64,000 nucleotides of DNA, taken from assembly GCF_024722015.1 (NCBI RefSeq), contig NZ_JANQBD010000026.1, forward strand, positions 55,232 to 119,231, in the 5' to 3' direction. This document shows positions 42,488 to 51,648 of this stretch, piece by piece. The DNA comes from Paenibacillus radicis (ex Xue et al. 2023) (GTDB lineage: Bacteria > Bacillota > Bacilli > Paenibacillales > NBRC-103111). Below the pieces are notes generated by a model that saw only the letters and a program-made list of their open reading frames with translations, was not told where the DNA came from and did not search any database. Every line of letters begins with the position of its first letter. Position 1 is the first letter of the stretch. Made by a program: the position numbers and the translations under genes.

Positions 42488-43447
42488 GTGATAACAAGCC
42501 GACCATTAAAATCGAATGCGACAGCCGCCAATAGGGTGAAGAAGAGCTATATAGTATCGAATTTTAAGAAATATCATATGCTGTACCTCATGTCCATACC
42601 CGGGATGCTGTACTTCATTGTTCTCAAGTATGTGCCCCTTATAGGTTCAATCATAGCGTTTAAGCAATACAACATTTTCAAAGGGATATTCGGCAGTCCA
42701 TGGGTCGGACTCAAGCATTTTCAAGATATGTTCAGCAATCAGGACGCTTTCAAAATTATTGCTAACACCTTCATCATCAGCATGTACGATCTGCTTATTG
42801 CCTTTCCGGCGCCGTTAATTGTGGCCTTATTGCTGAATGAGCTGCGGCTGGTCATTTATAAGCGCATCCTGCAAACCGTCATTTATATGCCTCACTTTTT
42901 ATCATGGGTAATCATCAGCGGTATTTTCATCGGTATTTTATCGCCGACCACGGGAATAGTGAACGCTTTTATCAAATGGCTGGGTTATGAACCGATTTAT
43001 TTCATGGGACTGGAATCCTTTATTCGACCGATTCTTATATCAACCGGTTTGTGGCAGGGGGTCGGCTGGGGAACGATTATTTATTTGGCAGTGCTGGCCG
43101 GGATTAACCCCGAGCTGTACGAAGCGGCCAAGGTGGATGGCGCCAATCGTTGGCAGCAGACGCTTTCCATTACATTGCCGAGCTTGCTTCCGACGTTTAC
43201 TATCTTGTTCCTGCTTCATATCGGGCATTTCCTGGATTTCGGCTTTGAAAGGGTTTATGTGTTTTTGAATCCTCTCAATCACGTGCCTGGAGATATTATT
43301 GATACTTACATTTATGAAGTCGGTTTGCAAAAATCGCAGTACAGCTTCACTACAGCTATAGGACTTTTCAAATCGATTGTAGGGCTTGTTCTGTTGTTAA
43401 TAGCTAATCTGCTCAGCAAAAAGGCTACGGGAAATAGCCTATATTAA
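42488..43447 (+). CDS. Carbohydrate ABC transporter permease, LplB type (third importer)
   Basis: Permease of 319 residues with six predicted spans; the first ends 'KYVPLIGSIIAFKQYNIFKG'. The EAA loop is 'YEAAKVDGANRWQQTL'. The start is GTG at 42488, placed eight bases after AGAGGGGGG; no ATG lies close by. It is encoded 37 bp after the oxidoreductase gene and 12 bp before its partner permease, and lacks its own ATPase gene as do the other LplB-type systems here. Confidence 0.91.
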   Translation: MITSRPLKSNATAANRVKKSYIVSNFKKYHMLYLMSIPGMLYFIVLKYVPLIGSIIAFKQYNIFKGIFGSPWVGLKHFQDMFSNQDAFKIIANTFIISMYDLLIAFPAPLIVALLLNELRLVIYKRILQTVIYMPHFLSWVIISGIFIGILSPTTGIVNAFIKWLGYEPIYFMGLESFIRPILISTGLWQGVGWGTIIYLAVLAGINPELYEAAKVDGANRWQQTLSITLPSLLPTFTILFLLHIGHFLDFGFERVYVFLNPLNHVPGDIIDTYIYEVGLQKSQYSFTTAIGLFKSIVGLVLLLIANLLSKKATGNSLY

Positions 43448-43459
43448 GGTGGTGTGCAT

Positions 43460-44338
43460 ATGGAAATCCGAAACAGCTTCAGCAGGAATGTTTTTAATGT
43501 TTGCAATGTGACCTTATTGACCGTTTTATCGCTCAGCATGCTGCTTCCCTTTTTACATGTAATAGCCAAATCCTTCAGCAGCTCCAACGCCATTATAAAA
43601 GGGGATGTCATCTTCTGGCCTGTAGATATTACCTTCAATAACTATCAATATGTTTTCAGTGATGTATCCATATGGAAGGCCTTCGGAGTATCGGTTTTTA
43701 TTACTACGGTAGGAACGCTTATCAACCTGATTGCCACGGCGACCTTCGCGTATCCGTTGTCCAGACCTGAATATATGGGACGTAAATATATGCTGATGAT
43801 GGTGCTGTTCACGATGATTTTTTCCGCACCGTTGATTCCTACTTACCTGGTTATTAAGTCGCTGCATTTGGTCGATACGATCTGGGTTATGATTATTCCA
43901 GGTTTGATCAGTGCCTTCAATTTCTTCGTCATGAGGTCGTTTTTCGCTGACATTCCTGGTGCCTTGATCGATTCCGCCAGAATCGACGGCTGCTCTGAAG
44001 GCGGCATACTCGTGAAGATCGTGCTTCCCTTATCCAAACCGGCGATTGCGACTATGGCGATATTTTACGGGGTAAGCCATTGGAACAGCTATCAAACCGC
44101 CTTGTATTATTTGAACGATCGTACCCTTTATCCGCTTCAGCTCAAGCTTCGACAAATGATCGTCAATCAGGAGTTGTCCAATGCTGCGAATTCGTCCTTT
44201 TCCGATATGATCGTCCAGTCACCGGAAGGCATACAGATGGCAACCGTCATCGTGGCTACTGTGCCGATTTTACTTATCTACCCCTTGCTGCAGCGTCATT
44301 TTACAAAGGGCATGATGATCGGTTCGTTAAAGGAATAG
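43460..44338 (+). CDS. Carbohydrate ABC transporter permease, YtcP type (third importer)
   Basis: Partner permease of about 292 residues. The EAA-like loop is 'IDSARIDGCSEGGILVKIV' and the ending 'YPLLQRHFTKGMMIGSLKE' is diagnostic for the subfamily. ATG 43460 follows AAGGTGGTG; the in-frame GTG at 43454 lies within that ribosome site. Six spans are apparent. The lipoprotein gene for the same importer follows after 29 bp. Confidence 0.91.
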   Translation: MEIRNSFSRNVFNVCNVTLLTVLSLSMLLPFLHVIAKSFSSSNAIIKGDVIFWPVDITFNNYQYVFSDVSIWKAFGVSVFITTVGTLINLIATATFAYPLSRPEYMGRKYMLMMVLFTMIFSAPLIPTYLVIKSLHLVDTIWVMIIPGLISAFNFFVMRSFFADIPGALIDSARIDGCSEGGILVKIVLPLSKPAIATMAIFYGVSHWNSYQTALYYLNDRTLYPLQLKLRQMIVNQELSNAANSSFSDMIVQSPEGIQMATVIVATVPILLIYPLLQRHFTKGMMIGSLKE

Positions 44339-44367
44339 GATTCTAATAAAAAAAAGGTGGGAACGAA

Positions 44368-45960
44368 ATGAGAGTTCAATTGGTGAAAAAAGGATTGCCT
44401 ATCACGCTGAGTACGATGCTGGCCTTTACAGTAGTTGCAGGTTGCAGTGATAATGCTGCTCCGCCAGGAAAAGCGCCTGCTCAAGGAACGACCGCCCCCA
44501 AAGCTTCGAATGAAGTAGTGCCTATTTCGATGGCTTTGCGTGTGTATGCGACGTATGTCGAGAAGATTCCGAGCCTTAAGGACGACCCTTATTTCAAGAA
44601 ATTAGAAGAGCTGACGCATACCAAGCTGGATATCAAATATTTGGCGAAAGAAACAGGAGCATATGGCACAAAGCTGGATTTGATGTTCGCTTCCGGGGAT
44701 ATACCTGACGTCGTGCAAACCTCGGGCGGAGGCTATACGAACGAAAACGGACAGACGCTTGTACAAGCTATTGAGGCAGGCACGTTTTTACCTTTGAATG
44801 ATCTGATCGATAAATATGGACCTAATCTCAAAAAGAAAATTCCGGAAGCAGCATGGGAAGAACAGAAATTCAGCGATGGCAAAGTGTATTCTCTGCCCGA
44901 GTTTCTCTCTAATCCGAGCAGAAAGGCTGCGATCATCCGTAAGGATTTGTTGGATAAAGCGAAGCTGCCTGTCCCTAAAACAGTCGAGGAATACTTAAAC
45001 GTCCTAAGGGAATTTAAGAAAATGGGGTTATCGCAGCCTTTTGTGGGAAGGGAGAAATTTAATTTTTCCGATATGTTCCTCGGAGCCTACGATGTCATGC
45101 CGACTCAATGGACTTTAGGTCCAAACGGCGAGCCTGTTCCAAAATTTTTCAATGTTGCTAACATGGAAAAGGCGATTAACACCTACAAAACGATGTACGA
45201 TGAAGGCTTGATGACCAAGGATTTCGCTACCCAGCAGTTTGCCGATTACAAAAGGGCGATCATTACAGGTCAAGGCGGTTTATTTACGGCAAATGCAGCG
45301 GATATTTTGAGCTATGATGTGCAGCTAAAACAAAATGTGCCTGACGGCAAGCTGGAAATTGTCCCTTCACCTACAGGCACCGACGGCAAGGGCGGAAGTA
45401 CGCTAAGCGGCACGGTCATTCGGGGTTATATGATCAATAAAAAGGCGAAAAACCCTGAGCGTATTATTCAATTCTTTGATTGGATGCTGTCGGACGAAGC
45501 CGATAACTTCTTCTCCTACGGAATTGAAGGAACCGATTACACCAAGGATAACGGAAAAATAAACTACAAGCTGCCTGTTACCACAGATGAAGCCGGCAGA
45601 GAAGATTGGCGTAAAAATGACTTCTGGCTGCTCCATGATGCCACTTACAATAAAAAGCTGCTTGAGCTGACTCCGGATGGTCAAGCGGTATTGGGTAAAT
45701 TCGATAGCGTAATGTCCAAGGAAGGCCGTGACGGTATACGCTGGAAGGAAGAACCAAAAGCTCTGTCTACGACTCCTGACCTGCAAATGAGCTCTATTCC
45801 TAAGCTGCTCAACGAACACATGGCTAAAATGATCATCGGTCAAGAGCCGCTAGGCTGGCAGAAGGTTGTAGACGAATGGAAGAGCAAGGGCGGCGATAAA
45901 GCGCTGAAGGAAGTTGCCGAGACTTATAAACGCGGTGAATTTTTAAAACCAAGACGGTAG
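44368..45960 (+). CDS. Carbohydrate ABC importer solute-binding lipoprotein (third importer)
   Basis: Lipoprotein of 530 residues. The signal peptide ends at lipobox 'VVAGC' with Cys26. The mature binding fold follows the LplA pattern ('DIKYLAKETGAYGTKLDLMFASGDIPDVVQT', 'AIIRKDLLDKAKLPVPKTVEEYL'), and the C terminus ends 'VAETYKRGEFLKPRR'. ATG 44368 follows AAAAAGGTGGG. It is the last gene of the importer unit headed by the Gfo/Idh oxidoreductase. Substrate unknown. Confidence 0.93.
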   Translation: MRVQLVKKGLPITLSTMLAFTVVAGCSDNAAPPGKAPAQGTTAPKASNEVVPISMALRVYATYVEKIPSLKDDPYFKKLEELTHTKLDIKYLAKETGAYGTKLDLMFASGDIPDVVQTSGGGYTNENGQTLVQAIEAGTFLPLNDLIDKYGPNLKKKIPEAAWEEQKFSDGKVYSLPEFLSNPSRKAAIIRKDLLDKAKLPVPKTVEEYLNVLREFKKMGLSQPFVGREKFNFSDMFLGAYDVMPTQWTLGPNGEPVPKFFNVANMEKAINTYKTMYDEGLMTKDFATQQFADYKRAIITGQGGLFTANAADILSYDVQLKQNVPDGKLEIVPSPTGTDGKGGSTLSGTVIRGYMINKKAKNPERIIQFFDWMLSDEADNFFSYGIEGTDYTKDNGKINYKLPVTTDEAGREDWRKNDFWLLHDATYNKKLLELTPDGQAVLGKFDSVMSKEGRDGIRWKEEPKALSTTPDLQMSSIPKLLNEHMAKMIIGQEPLGWQKVVDEWKSKGGDKALKEVAETYKRGEFLKPRR

Positions 45961-46007
45961 TACATAACATTCATATAAATCATAACGAATACTAGGAGGC
46001 AGAGAAA

Positions 46008-46799
46008 ATGATTACTGAATTGAACCATGTTGGCATTGTAGCTGGAGATGCCGAAGAAAATATTAAATTTTATGTGGATATTCTAGGCGGGAAGATTGTT
46101 AACGAGAGCTATATTCCAGGCAATAACACCAAATGTATATATGTACAGCTAGGCAGCGGTATGATTGAGCTCTTATGCCGGCAAAATGAAGCGGACCGTG
46201 TTAATCTGGGGCTGAATCACGTTTGCTTCCTTACGGACGATTTGGATAGCGATTACGAAAAGCTGCTTGCAGACGGCTTTGCATTTCAATTCGCACCAAA
46301 GGTAGCCGGATCAGGAGACGGCAGGCTGACCTTCTTAACGGATTCCATCGGGACTCGCGTTGAGCTTATTCAAAGAGATAATACGTATCGCGCTGCTGAT
46401 GTTGGGGGCCGGGTGCTAGGATTTGACCATATTTCCTTATCGGCTCATGATCTTGAGGCAGCAGAGCAATTTTACTCCGAGAAAATGGGCATGAAAGAGC
46501 TAATCCGTATGAAGGTGGATGCCACTGACTTAACGATGGTGTACCTGAACCATGGCTACGATGTAATTGAATTGCTAAATCGTCCTAATCAACAGCCGGT
46601 ATCTCCCCCGATTGGACATATCGCTTTGAGAGTGGATAATGTTGACGAGCTGAGTGAATATTTCGTTTCTCAGGGATTGGAAATACTTCCGGGTTTCCCG
46701 AAAACAGCGGGTACAGGGATTGGCAGAATTACAATGGTTAAAGACCCGAATGGTGCAAAAATTGAGTTCGTAGACCGTAAGGATCTGAGAGAACTATAA
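46008..46799 (+). CDS. VOC-family protein with two glyoxalase-like domains
   Basis: Protein of 263 residues with two vicinal oxygen chelate domains, about residues 1-128 and 135-260. Each opens with a metal-ligand His ('ELNHVGIVAGDAEENIKFY', 'GFDHISLSAHDLEAAEQFY') and each has a closing Glu ('GTRVELIQR', 'GAKIEFVDR'). Such proteins are lyases, isomerases, dioxygenases or epimerases that use a divalent metal. In this sugar cluster a role on a keto-sugar or a 2-keto acid is plausible; the reaction cannot be read. CTAGGAGG precedes the start, 47 bp after the binding protein. Confidence 0.85.
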   Translation: MITELNHVGIVAGDAEENIKFYVDILGGKIVNESYIPGNNTKCIYVQLGSGMIELLCRQNEADRVNLGLNHVCFLTDDLDSDYEKLLADGFAFQFAPKVAGSGDGRLTFLTDSIGTRVELIQRDNTYRAADVGGRVLGFDHISLSAHDLEAAEQFYSEKMGMKELIRMKVDATDLTMVYLNHGYDVIELLNRPNQQPVSPPIGHIALRVDNVDELSEYFVSQGLEILPGFPKTAGTGIGRITMVKDPNGAKIEFVDRKDLREL

Positions 46800-46896
46800 G
46801 TTGAGTTCCAAGAGACAGTTTTGCAGCATGGAGAAGGTTGCAAGAAATTGTGTGAGGTCATAAACGATAAGTTACTGTAAAAATATACACAGTCGT

Positions 46897-46928
46897 GCAG
46901 CTATAACCATAAGGTTATAGCTGCATTT
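46897..46928 (+). terminator. Strong hairpin after the VOC gene
   Basis: GCAGCTATAACC and GGTTATAGCTGC form a perfect 12-bp stem with a four-base loop, followed by ATTTC. It ends the operon that begins with the Gfo/Idh oxidoreductase; the weak T-tract allows partial read-through into the next gene. Confidence 0.75.
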
Positions 46929-46957
46929 CAACATAAGGGGAGGGAGCCCAATACGTT

Positions 46958-47965
46958 ATGGCTAAATATAGAGTGGTTATTACGGATTACGAATATAAAA
47001 GTCTTCAAATCGAGCAAGATGTGCTGGCGCAGCTGGATGTTGAGTTTGTTACATCAGCACAGTGCCGGACGGAAGAAGAGGTTATTGAGCTCGCAAGGGA
47101 TGCAGACGCGATCCTGAATCAATATGCGCCTATTAGTGCAAGGGTCATTCAAAATTTGAACAATTGCAAGGTGATCTCCCGCTACGGCGTAGGTGTAAAT
47201 ACGATCGATCTGGATGCGGCTACTCATAAAGGGATCGTTGTTGCCAACTGCACGGACTATTGTATCGATGAGGTAGCGGATCATGCTCTTGCGCTGCTCT
47301 TGGCATCCGCTCGCAAGGTTTCTTTGCTTGACGCCTACGTTAAGCAGGGTGTGTGGGAATACAAAAAGGCGATTCCGATTTACCGTTTGAGAGAAAAAGT
47401 ATTAGGTCTGGTGGGCTTCGGCAAAATTCCACAAAATTTATGTCTTAAAGCGAAGGCGCTCGGCTTACGAGTCCAAGCCTATGACCCGTTCATTACAAGT
47501 GAGATTGCTTCCCAATACGAGGTTGAATTAGTTGATTTGGATACTTTATGTCAATCATCGGATTTTATCTCTGTTCACGTCCCGCTAAACCCACGAACTC
47601 AAGGGCTTATAAGTACGAAACAATTCAGCCTGATGAAGCGGGAGGCCATAATCATTAATACGTCCAGAGGGCCTTTGATCGATGAGCAAGCAATGATCAC
47701 AGCGCTTCAAAACTCTCATATTGCGGGTGCTGCTCTGGATGTGCTTGAGTATGAACCGATTAGACCGGATAATCCGCTTTTACAAATGGAACAGGTAATA
47801 CTGAATCCTCACGTTGCCTGGTATTCTGAAGAATCGGAACAGGAATTGAAAGGCAAAGTAGCTCAAAATATTGTGGATGTCCTTTCTGGTTTTTATCCAC
47901 AGTATTTGGCTAATTCCCAAGTCAAAAATAGCGCAGCCCTGAAAGAGCGGAGCGCCAGATTATAA
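46958..47965 (+). CDS. D-2-hydroxyacid dehydrogenase / C-terminal-binding-protein type
   Basis: Dehydrogenase of 335 residues. The Rossmann motif reads 'VLGLVGFGKIPQNLCLKAKALG' near residue 147. Catalytic residues are Arg in 'INTSRGPLIDE', Glu in 'ALDVLEYEP' and His in 'ILNPHVAWYS'. The sequence is closer to C-terminal-binding-protein-like and phosphoglycerate dehydrogenase-like members than to the 6558 gene product. It would reduce or oxidise a 2-keto/2-hydroxy acid formed in the pathway. GGGGAGGGAG precedes ATG 46958. The LacI gene follows 51 bp later. Confidence 0.88.
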   Translation: MAKYRVVITDYEYKSLQIEQDVLAQLDVEFVTSAQCRTEEEVIELARDADAILNQYAPISARVIQNLNNCKVISRYGVGVNTIDLDAATHKGIVVANCTDYCIDEVADHALALLLASARKVSLLDAYVKQGVWEYKKAIPIYRLREKVLGLVGFGKIPQNLCLKAKALGLRVQAYDPFITSEIASQYEVELVDLDTLCQSSDFISVHVPLNPRTQGLISTKQFSLMKREAIIINTSRGPLIDEQAMITALQNSHIAGAALDVLEYEPIRPDNPLLQMEQVILNPHVAWYSEESEQELKGKVAQNIVDVLSGFYPQYLANSQVKNSAALKERSARL

Positions 47966-48016
47966 TTCAAAAGGTAAAAGAGGGGCATCTACAAACAGAA
48001 TGTTAGGTGATTATCT

Positions 48017-49063
48017 ATGAACAGACGAGTGAGGCAGCAAGATATAGCAAGGAAATTAGGCGTGTCTATTAACACGGTTTCCTTAGCCTTAAAGGACAGT
48101 GGCCGCATTAATGAAGATACTAAATTAAAGGTTCAAGAAGTCGCCAAGGCGCTCAACTATATTCCTAATTCAATCGCCCGTTCCCTTGTACAAAAAAGAA
48201 CCTTTGTCATTGGATTTATATTGCCTAGCATTACGAACCCTATTCAAATCGAAACAGCCCAGAATATTGAAAGAAAGCTGTTAGCTAACGGCTATAACAT
48301 GATGCTGATGACCAGTGATTACGATAAAAATTACGAAACCAAAGCGCTGGATATTTTGCTGTCGCGCCAAGTTGATGGAATTTTCATGTTTCCAACCGAT
48401 ATACAGAACCAGAAGAAAAGTCAGGAAAAAATTAAGGCTATAAGAGATGCGAATTACCCTATTATCCTGTTATCCGGTGGGAACTTTAATCTGCCGAGCG
48501 ATTCCGTGTATATGAACCAATATCTTGGCGCTTATAAGGCAACCAGGCATTTGACAAGCATGGGCCATAAAGAAATAGCGATTATATATGGAGGGGCAAG
48601 AAATACGGAAAAACACCAGGGCTATATCGCTGCTCTGAAGGATAGCGGGCTTGAATACAACCCGAATCAGGTGGCTACAGTAGGAAATTCCAGCTATGAA
48701 CAGGGCTATCGTGCCGCATCCAAAATTTTGAGAAACGGGTCAGTCACGGCAATTCTTGCATCCGGCGATTATTTAGCACTCGGTGCACTCCGCTGGTGTC
48801 GGGAGCAAGGTTTAAGGGTCCCTGAGGACGTAGCCATAATAGGCTTTGATGATTTGGAAGCTTCCCGATTTGCAGAAATTCCGCTAACTACGATAACTTA
48901 TAAAGTTGAAGAATTAACTACCCGGGCTACAGAGCTTCTATTCTCGTTAATATCAGATCAGGAAACATCCACATGGCTAAAGCCAAGAAAAGTTGAAATC
49001 GAGCCCACCTTAGTAGTCAGACAATCATGCGGATTTAAAAAAAGGAGCGGAGAACTTTTATGA
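48017..49063 (+). CDS. LacI-family transcriptional regulator
   Basis: Repressor-type protein of 348 residues. The LacI helix-turn-helix and hinge are clear ('QQDIARKLGVSINTVSLALK', 'LNYIPNSIARSLVQKRT'), followed by the sugar-binding core to the end. Its last four bases overlap the next start (ATGA), so it is translationally coupled to a sugar isomerase-like gene and its ligand is likely a metabolite of this cluster. The twin TTAACGTTAA sites at 40701-40741 are candidate operators, which is inference from operator style only. Confidence 0.93.
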   Translation: MNRRVRQQDIARKLGVSINTVSLALKDSGRINEDTKLKVQEVAKALNYIPNSIARSLVQKRTFVIGFILPSITNPIQIETAQNIERKLLANGYNMMLMTSDYDKNYETKALDILLSRQVDGIFMFPTDIQNQKKSQEKIKAIRDANYPIILLSGGNFNLPSDSVYMNQYLGAYKATRHLTSMGHKEIAIIYGGARNTEKHQGYIAALKDSGLEYNPNQVATVGNSSYEQGYRAASKILRNGSVTAILASGDYLALGALRWCREQGLRVPEDVAIIGFDDLEASRFAEIPLTTITYKVEELTTRATELLFSLISDQETSTWLKPRKVEIEPTLVVRQSCGFKKRSGELL

Positions 49064-49827
49064 AAATAGCAGCACAGCTTTATACCGTACGTGATTATTT
49101 GAAAACACCTGAGGCTATGGCTGAAACACTGCGCAAAATAAAGGCAATTGGCTATAACGCCATTCAGGTGTCTGGAATTGGACCTATAGGGGATAAGCAG
49201 TTTAAGGAAATGGCTGACCGTGAAGGATTAACCATCTGTGCGACCCATATTCCATACGCCGACTTAACGAATAATTTGGATGCAGTCATAGAGAGGCATT
49301 TAATTTGGGAATGCAAATATGTTGGCTTGGGCGGCATGCCCAATGAGTATCGAACCAGCAGAGAAGGATATGTGAAATTCGCGAATGAAGCATCCGAGAT
49401 TGGCCGAAAGCTGAAGCAGGCGGGGCTGCAATTTATTTATCATAATCATAATTTTGAATTCGCCAAGTTTGATGGCAAAACGGGTATGGACATTCTTCTT
49501 GAGGAGTCCGATGCGGATGCCTTCGGCTTTGAAATTGATCTCTATTGGGTTCAGGCTGGTGGGGCAGATCCAATTGAGTGGATACATAAGGTAAAAGGCA
49601 GAATGAAGGTCGTGCACCTTAAGGATATGGCCGTAACGGTAGAGCGTGAGCAGCGGTTTGCTGAAATTGGAGAAGGCAATATGAACTTCTCACGTATTTT
49701 GAAGGCTTGTGAAGAAACAGGCGTAGAGTGGGGACCTGTTGAGCAAGATCGGTGCTATGATCTTAATCCCTTTGAATGCTTGGAAGTAAGCTTTAATAAC
49801 TTGAAAAAGCTTTCTGCGGAAAGTTAG
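49060..49827 (+). CDS. Sugar phosphate isomerase/epimerase-like TIM barrel
   Basis: Xylose isomerase-like (AP endonuclease 2 fold) protein of 255 residues. Metal-ligand positions are visible in 'IYHNHNFEFAKF', 'EIDLYWVQAG', 'VVHLKDM' and 'WGPVEQDRC'. Members epimerise, isomerise, dehydrate or cleave keto-sugars and inosose derivatives. It shares four bases (ATGA) with the LacI gene before it. A perfect GC-rich hairpin follows, so this pair forms a small regulated unit. It is the first of four such barrels in the cluster. Confidence 0.88.
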   Translation: MKIAAQLYTVRDYLKTPEAMAETLRKIKAIGYNAIQVSGIGPIGDKQFKEMADREGLTICATHIPYADLTNNLDAVIERHLIWECKYVGLGGMPNEYRTSREGYVKFANEASEIGRKLKQAGLQFIYHNHNFEFAKFDGKTGMDILLEESDADAFGFEIDLYWVQAGGADPIEWIHKVKGRMKVVHLKDMAVTVEREQRFAEIGEGNMNFSRILKACEETGVEWGPVEQDRCYDLNPFECLEVSFNNLKKLSAES

Positions 49828-49847
49828 ATTCATCGGGGTCAGAGAAA

Positions 49848-49876
49848 GAAGCCGGCTCTCAAGAGGAGCCGGCTTC
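49848..49876 (+). terminator. GC-rich hairpin after the LacI/isomerase unit
   Basis: GAAGCCGGCTC and GAGCCGGCTTC form a perfect 11-bp stem with a 7-base loop. The following bases are AAATG, so the T-tract is lacking, but the stem is the strongest in this part of the window. Confidence 0.7.
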
Positions 49877-50026
49877 AAATGTATAAAATAGTTAGTCCAT
49901 GTGAAAGAAAGTATGCTCCATTTAATTATAAAAAGCGGGTATTGTGAAATATAATCAGTACCCGACTCCTCCCAAGCTTGATAAATTAATCAGTAGAAAT
50001 ACAACAATAATAAGGGAGGTTTTCAA

Positions 50027-51634
50027 TTGAACAAGAAAATGAAAGCGATTGCCAAAGTTGCGGGTTTATCGGTGGTAGCCTCAACCTTCATCCTGGCAGG
50101 TTGCAGCGGGGGAAGTAAGCCGGCGGCGACAGCAGATCCGACAAAGCCGGAAAAGCTTACCAATCTAGTTGTATGGGCAAGAATGGTTCCTCAAGCTGCT
50201 CTGAGCATTAAAAGCTACAATGAAAATGAAGTTTATAAAGAAATGGAAAAAGCCACAGGGGTTAAAGTAGATTTTCAGCATCCCCCACAAGGGCAGGAAA
50301 AAGAGCAATTTAATCTCATGATGACTTCCGGCAAGCTGCCCGATGTAATTGAGTATGCTTGGAGTACATTCCCGGGCGGACCTGAAAAGGCAATTAAAGA
50401 CAACAAAATCATTAAGCTCAATGACTTAGTCGATAAGTACGCCCCCAACTTTAAGAAGCTTCTGGACAGCCATCCGGATTGGAAGAAGCAGGCTTTAACA
50501 GATGAAGGATCACTCTTCTCCTTTCCGTTCATCCGGGGAGAAAAAGGCTTGCAGGTTTACCAGGGAATTACGGTACGTAAGGATTGGCTTGATAAGCTTG
50601 GGCTGCAAATGCCTACAACTATCGACGAGTGGTACACCGTATTAAAAGCATTCAAAGAAAAGGATCCGAACGGCAATGGCAAAGCTGACGAAGTGCCATT
50701 GCTGGTTACTTTGAATGATTTTAACAAGACACATGTTTTTGTTGGGGCTTGGGGGTTAACCAATTCATTTTACAAAGATGGCGGTAAGGTGAAGTTTGGT
50801 CCTATTGAGCCCAATTATAAGGAGTTTCTTACTACCATGAACAAATGGTACAAGGAAGGCCTGATTGATAAAGATTTTGCGGCTACCGACGGCAAGGTGA
50901 CTGATGCTAAAGTAACAGGAAACCAGCTGGGTACTGCAATCATGGCTACTGGCGGCGGTATAGGCAAATATATGGGTTTGATGGCCAGCAAAAACAAGGA
51001 TTTCAAGCTGGGTGCGGCACCTTACCCGACTCTTGTTAAAGGTCAAAAGCCCGAGCTCGGCCATTCCGATTATGCGGTTACAGCTCAAGGCTCGGCCATT
51101 TCTATCAATAACAAAAATCCGATTGAAACTGTGAAATGGTTGGATTATGGATATGGAGAAGTAGGGCATATGCTCTTTAACTTTGGTAAAGAGGACGTCA
51201 GCTACAAGATGGAGAAGGGTTACCCTAAATTCACGGACTTAATTACGAAAAATCCCGAAGGCATGCCGATGCAGCAGGCAATGGTTAAATACAATCGTGC
51301 CGGATACGGTGAAGGTCCCTTCGTACAAGACATACGTTACATGGATCAATATGCAAGCTCTCCAGAGCAGCAGGAATCTTTAAAGATTTGGACGCAGCCC
51401 TCCAATGAAAAAATGATGCCGTTAGTGACGCCAACCAAAGAGGAAAGCAGTAAATTTGCTTCTACCATGACGGATATTAACACCTACAAGGATGAAATGA
51501 TCATTAAATTCATCATGGGTGCAGAGCCGCTCAGCAGCTTTGACGCCTATGTGAAAACAATTAAAGGCATGGGTATTGATGATGCGATTAAAGTACAACA
51601 AGCAGCCTTGGAGCGCTACAATAACCGTAAATAA
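50027..51634 (+). CDS. Carbohydrate ABC importer solute-binding lipoprotein (fourth importer)
   Basis: Lipoprotein of 535 residues with lipobox 'ILAGC' (Cys26) and an LplA-type binding fold including 'KEKDPNGNGKADEVPLLV', the EF-hand-like loop common in these proteins. The start is TTG at 50027, eight bases after GGGAGG; the leader wording is almost the same as before the TTG-started gene at 16254. It is first in its operon, before the permeases, unlike the second and third importers. Substrate unknown. Confidence 0.93.
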   Translation: MNKKMKAIAKVAGLSVVASTFILAGCSGGSKPAATADPTKPEKLTNLVVWARMVPQAALSIKSYNENEVYKEMEKATGVKVDFQHPPQGQEKEQFNLMMTSGKLPDVIEYAWSTFPGGPEKAIKDNKIIKLNDLVDKYAPNFKKLLDSHPDWKKQALTDEGSLFSFPFIRGEKGLQVYQGITVRKDWLDKLGLQMPTTIDEWYTVLKAFKEKDPNGNGKADEVPLLVTLNDFNKTHVFVGAWGLTNSFYKDGGKVKFGPIEPNYKEFLTTMNKWYKEGLIDKDFAATDGKVTDAKVTGNQLGTAIMATGGGIGKYMGLMASKNKDFKLGAAPYPTLVKGQKPELGHSDYAVTAQGSAISINNKNPIETVKWLDYGYGEVGHMLFNFGKEDVSYKMEKGYPKFTDLITKNPEGMPMQQAMVKYNRAGYGEGPFVQDIRYMDQYASSPEQQESLKIWTQPSNEKMMPLVTPTKEESSKFASTMTDINTYKDEMIIKFIMGAEPLSSFDAYVKTIKGMGIDDAIKVQQAALERYNNRK

Positions 51635-51648
51635 AGGAAGTGGTATCC

